A stretch of 14,533 bases of DNA from the NCBI GenBank assembly GCA_005880175.1, contig VBJR01000315.1:1-14533 (forward strand), in the 5' to 3' direction. Of this stretch, positions 12,922 through 14,533 are shown one piece after another (the first letter of the stretch is position 1; every line of letters starts with the position of its first letter). The notes below the pieces were generated by a model. It saw only the letters and a program-made list of their open reading frames with translations, did no database searches and had not been told where the DNA came from. This stretch comes from Chloroflexota bacterium (GTDB lineage Bacteria; Chloroflexota; Dormibacteria; Dormibacterales; Dormibacteraceae). The position numbers and the translations under genes are program-made.

Positions 12922-14533
12922 ATGCGTTTGGACCGATTCACCGAGAAAGCTCAAGAAGCCCTCCAGGGGGCCGCCCAGACCGCGCAGGAGAGCGGCCAGC
13001 AGGCCGTCGAGCCGGAGCACCTGCTCCTGGCGCTGGTTCGTGAGCGCGAGGGCATCGCACGCCCCCTTCTGGAAGCGGCCGGCGTGTCGCCGCAGGGTCT
13101 CGAGGTCGCGCTGGTCTCGGAGATCGAGCGACTGGCGAAGATGCGCGGTGCGCCCCAGCCCTACCTGTCCAATGATCTCAACCTCGTTCTCGAGCAGGCC
13201 GAGCGGGAGGCCCAGCAGCTCAAGGACGAGTACATCTCGACCGAGCACCTGCTGCTGGCCCTCGTCGAGCGGCCGGCGCTGAAGCGCGCGGGCGCGACCC
13301 GCGACGCGCTGCTCAAGGCGCTGCGCGCCGTCCGCGGGAGCCAGCGCGTGACCGACCAGAACCCCGAGTCCAAGTACCAGGCGCTGGAGCGGTACGGCCG
13401 CGACCTGACCGCGCTCGCGGCCCAGGGCAAGCTCGACCCGGTCATCGGCCGGGACGAGGAGATCCGCCGCGTCATCCAGGTGCTGAGCCGGCGCACCAAG
13501 AACAACCCGGTGCTGATCGGCGAGCCCGGCGTCGGCAAGACCGCGATCGCCGAGGGGCTGGCCCAGCGCATCGCGGCCGGCGACGTGCCCGAGGGCCTGA
13601 AGAACAAGCGGGTGATCTCGCTCGACCTGGGCGCGCTCGTCGCCGGGACCAAGTTCCGGGGCGAGTTCGAGGACCGGCTCAAGGCCGTCCTCAAGGAGAT
13701 CACGTCGAGCGACGGCCAGATCGTCCTGTTCATCGACGAGCTGCACACGCTGGTCGGGGCGGGCGCGGCCGAGGGCGCGATCGACGCCTCCAACCTGCTC
13801 AAGCCCGCGCTGGCCCGGGGCGAGCTGCGGGCGATCGGCGCGACGACGCTGGACGAGTACCGCAAGCACATCGAGAAGGACGCGGCCCTGGAGCGGCGGT
13901 TCCAGCCGGTGCTGGTGGACCAGCCGTCGGTGGACGACACGATCTCGATCCTCCGCGGCCTGCGCGAGCGCTACGAGGTCCACCACGGGGTGCGGATCAA
14001 GGACTCCGCGCTGGTGGCGGCCGCCGTGCTCTCCAACCGCTACATCACCGATCGGTTCCTGCCCGACAAGGCGATCGACCTGGTGGACGAGTCGGCGGCC
14101 CGGCTGCGCATGGAGATCGACTCGATGCCGGTCGAGCTGGACGAGCTCGAGCGCCAGATCCGGCAGCTCGAGATCGAGCGGGAGGCGCTGAAGAAGGAGC
14201 AGGACGCGGCGTCGCGCGACCGCCTGACCGCGCTGGAGCGCCACGTCTCCGAGCTGTCCGAGACGCGCAACGCGCTGCGCGCCCGGTGGGACCGCGAGAA
14301 GGAGGTCATCGGCCGGATCCGGGAGCTGAAGGCCCGGACCGAGGAGATCCGCCACGAGACGGAGCGGGCCGAGCGCGCCGGCGACCTGGAGACCGCCGCC
14401 CGGCTGAAGTACGGCGACGCGGTCGACATCCAGCGCGACCTGGAGCAGGCCAACGCTCAGCTGGCCGAGATCCAGACGTCCGGGGCCCTCCTGAAAGAGG
14501 AGGTGGACGATGACGACATCGCGGCCATCGTCT
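12922..14533 (+). CDS. clpB: ClpB AAA+ protein disaggregase (3' partial)
   Basis: The visible 537 residues begin [15 protein letters not shown], the normal ClpB start. The N-domain has two EHLLLALV repeats (about residues 1-145). The first AAA+ module carries Walker A GEPGVGKT (200-207), Walker B LFIDE (to Glu273), [15 protein letters not shown] and ALERRFQ with the arginine pair. A long charged coiled-coil middle domain with SADLV-like [19 protein letters not shown] and ERAEKAG-type repeats follows to the window edge. ClpB works with DnaK to pull proteins out of aggregates after heat stress. No Shine-Dalgarno sequence, HAIR or CIRCE element is seen in the 40 bp before the ATG. The second ATPase module lies beyond the window. 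Confidence 0.95.
   Translation, partial: MRLDRFTEKAQEALQGAAQTAQESGQQAVEPEHLLLALVREREGIARPLLEAAGVSPQGLEVALVSEIERLAKMRGAPQPYLSNDLNLVLEQAEREAQQLKDEYISTEHLLLALVERPALKRAGATRDALLKALRAVRGSQRVTDQNPESKYQALERYGRDLTALAAQGKLDPVIGRDEEIRRVIQVLSRRTKNNPVLIGEPGVGKTAIAEGLAQRIAAGDVPEGLKNKRVISLDLGALVAGTKFRGEFEDRLKAVLKEITSSDGQIVLFIDELHTLVGAGAAEGAIDASNLLKPALARGELRAIGATTLDEYRKHIEKDAALERRFQPVLVDQPSVDDTISILRGLRERYEVHHGVRIKDSALVAAAVLSNRYITDRFLPDKAIDLVDESAARLRMEIDSMPVELDELERQIRQLEIEREALKKEQDAASRDRLTALERHVSELSETRNALRARWDREKEVIGRIRELKARTEEIRHETERAERAGDLETAARLKYGDAVDIQRDLEQANAQLAEIQTSGALLKEEVDDDDIAAIV

Noticed and set aside
12940..12960. HspR (HAIR) or CIRCE element at clpB
   Set aside because: Only a half-site-like CTCAAG is present, inside the coding region. 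No inverted partner was found.
12124..14355. 743-codon open frame antisense to clpB
   Set aside because: Only its last 112 codons are real (the end of fpg). The rest mirrors the clpB coding frame, as expected in GC-rich DNA.
1..14533. CRISPR array, tRNA, rRNA or insertion sequence with a transposase
   Set aside because: No regularly spaced repeats, cloverleaf, ribosomal motif or transposase-like frame was found.

Overview
This is a very G+C-rich bacterial window (about 70% by eye, with G or C at most third codon positions). Its genes point to an actinobacterium or a similar high-GC soil lineage: a NarL-type kinase with a membrane sensor, a CsoR regulator, luciferase-like (LLM) oxidoreductase, many GTG/TTG starts and several apparently leaderless genes. 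The sequence alone does not settle the phylum.

Layout. (1) 3-1538 (+) is one open frame joining the C-terminal part of a class-C beta-lactamase-like serine hydrolase to a membrane histidine kinase. No response regulator follows, only a short helix-turn-helix remnant. (2) 1667-2581 (-) is a proline-iminopeptidase-like hydrolase. (3) 2582-3016 is a 435-bp gene-free stretch with a 64-bp symmetric palindrome, a promoter candidate and a structured RNA leader in front of a TerC/Alx-type membrane protein (3020-3931, +). In the leader, one strand can pair either with the RNA 5' end or with the terC ribosome-binding site, as in a riboswitch. (4) 3998-6030 (+) is a coupled pair, LLM flavin oxidoreductase and alpha/beta hydrolase. 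(5) 6034-7832 (-) holds a PH-domain membrane protein, a potassium-channel-like protein and a 61-residue Cys/His protein. Divergent from them is a CsoR-type regulator (7954-8229, +) with an operator-like site over its own -10 box. (6) 8272-9761 (+) is an SDR dehydrogenase followed by a GNAT acetyltransferase. (7) 9709-11551 (-) reads acetamidase, small zinc-ribbon protein, TetR regulator, a likely operon. (8) 11579-11884 (+) is a DUF167 protein whose tail runs into a 295-bp imperfect inverted repeat (11811-12105). (9) 12124-12881 (-) is a broken fpg/mutM DNA glycosylase. (10) clpB (12922-end, +) runs off the window.

Two features look like deletion scars: the hydrolase/kinase joint near 369 and the fpg joint near 12460. 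Both should be checked against reads. The most promising candidate for an undescribed system is the terC leader. After it come the 64-bp dyad, the beta-lactamase-like/kinase fusion, the 295-bp inverted repeat and the two junctions where a CTG appears to be the start codon inside the upstream gene's stop (CTGA).
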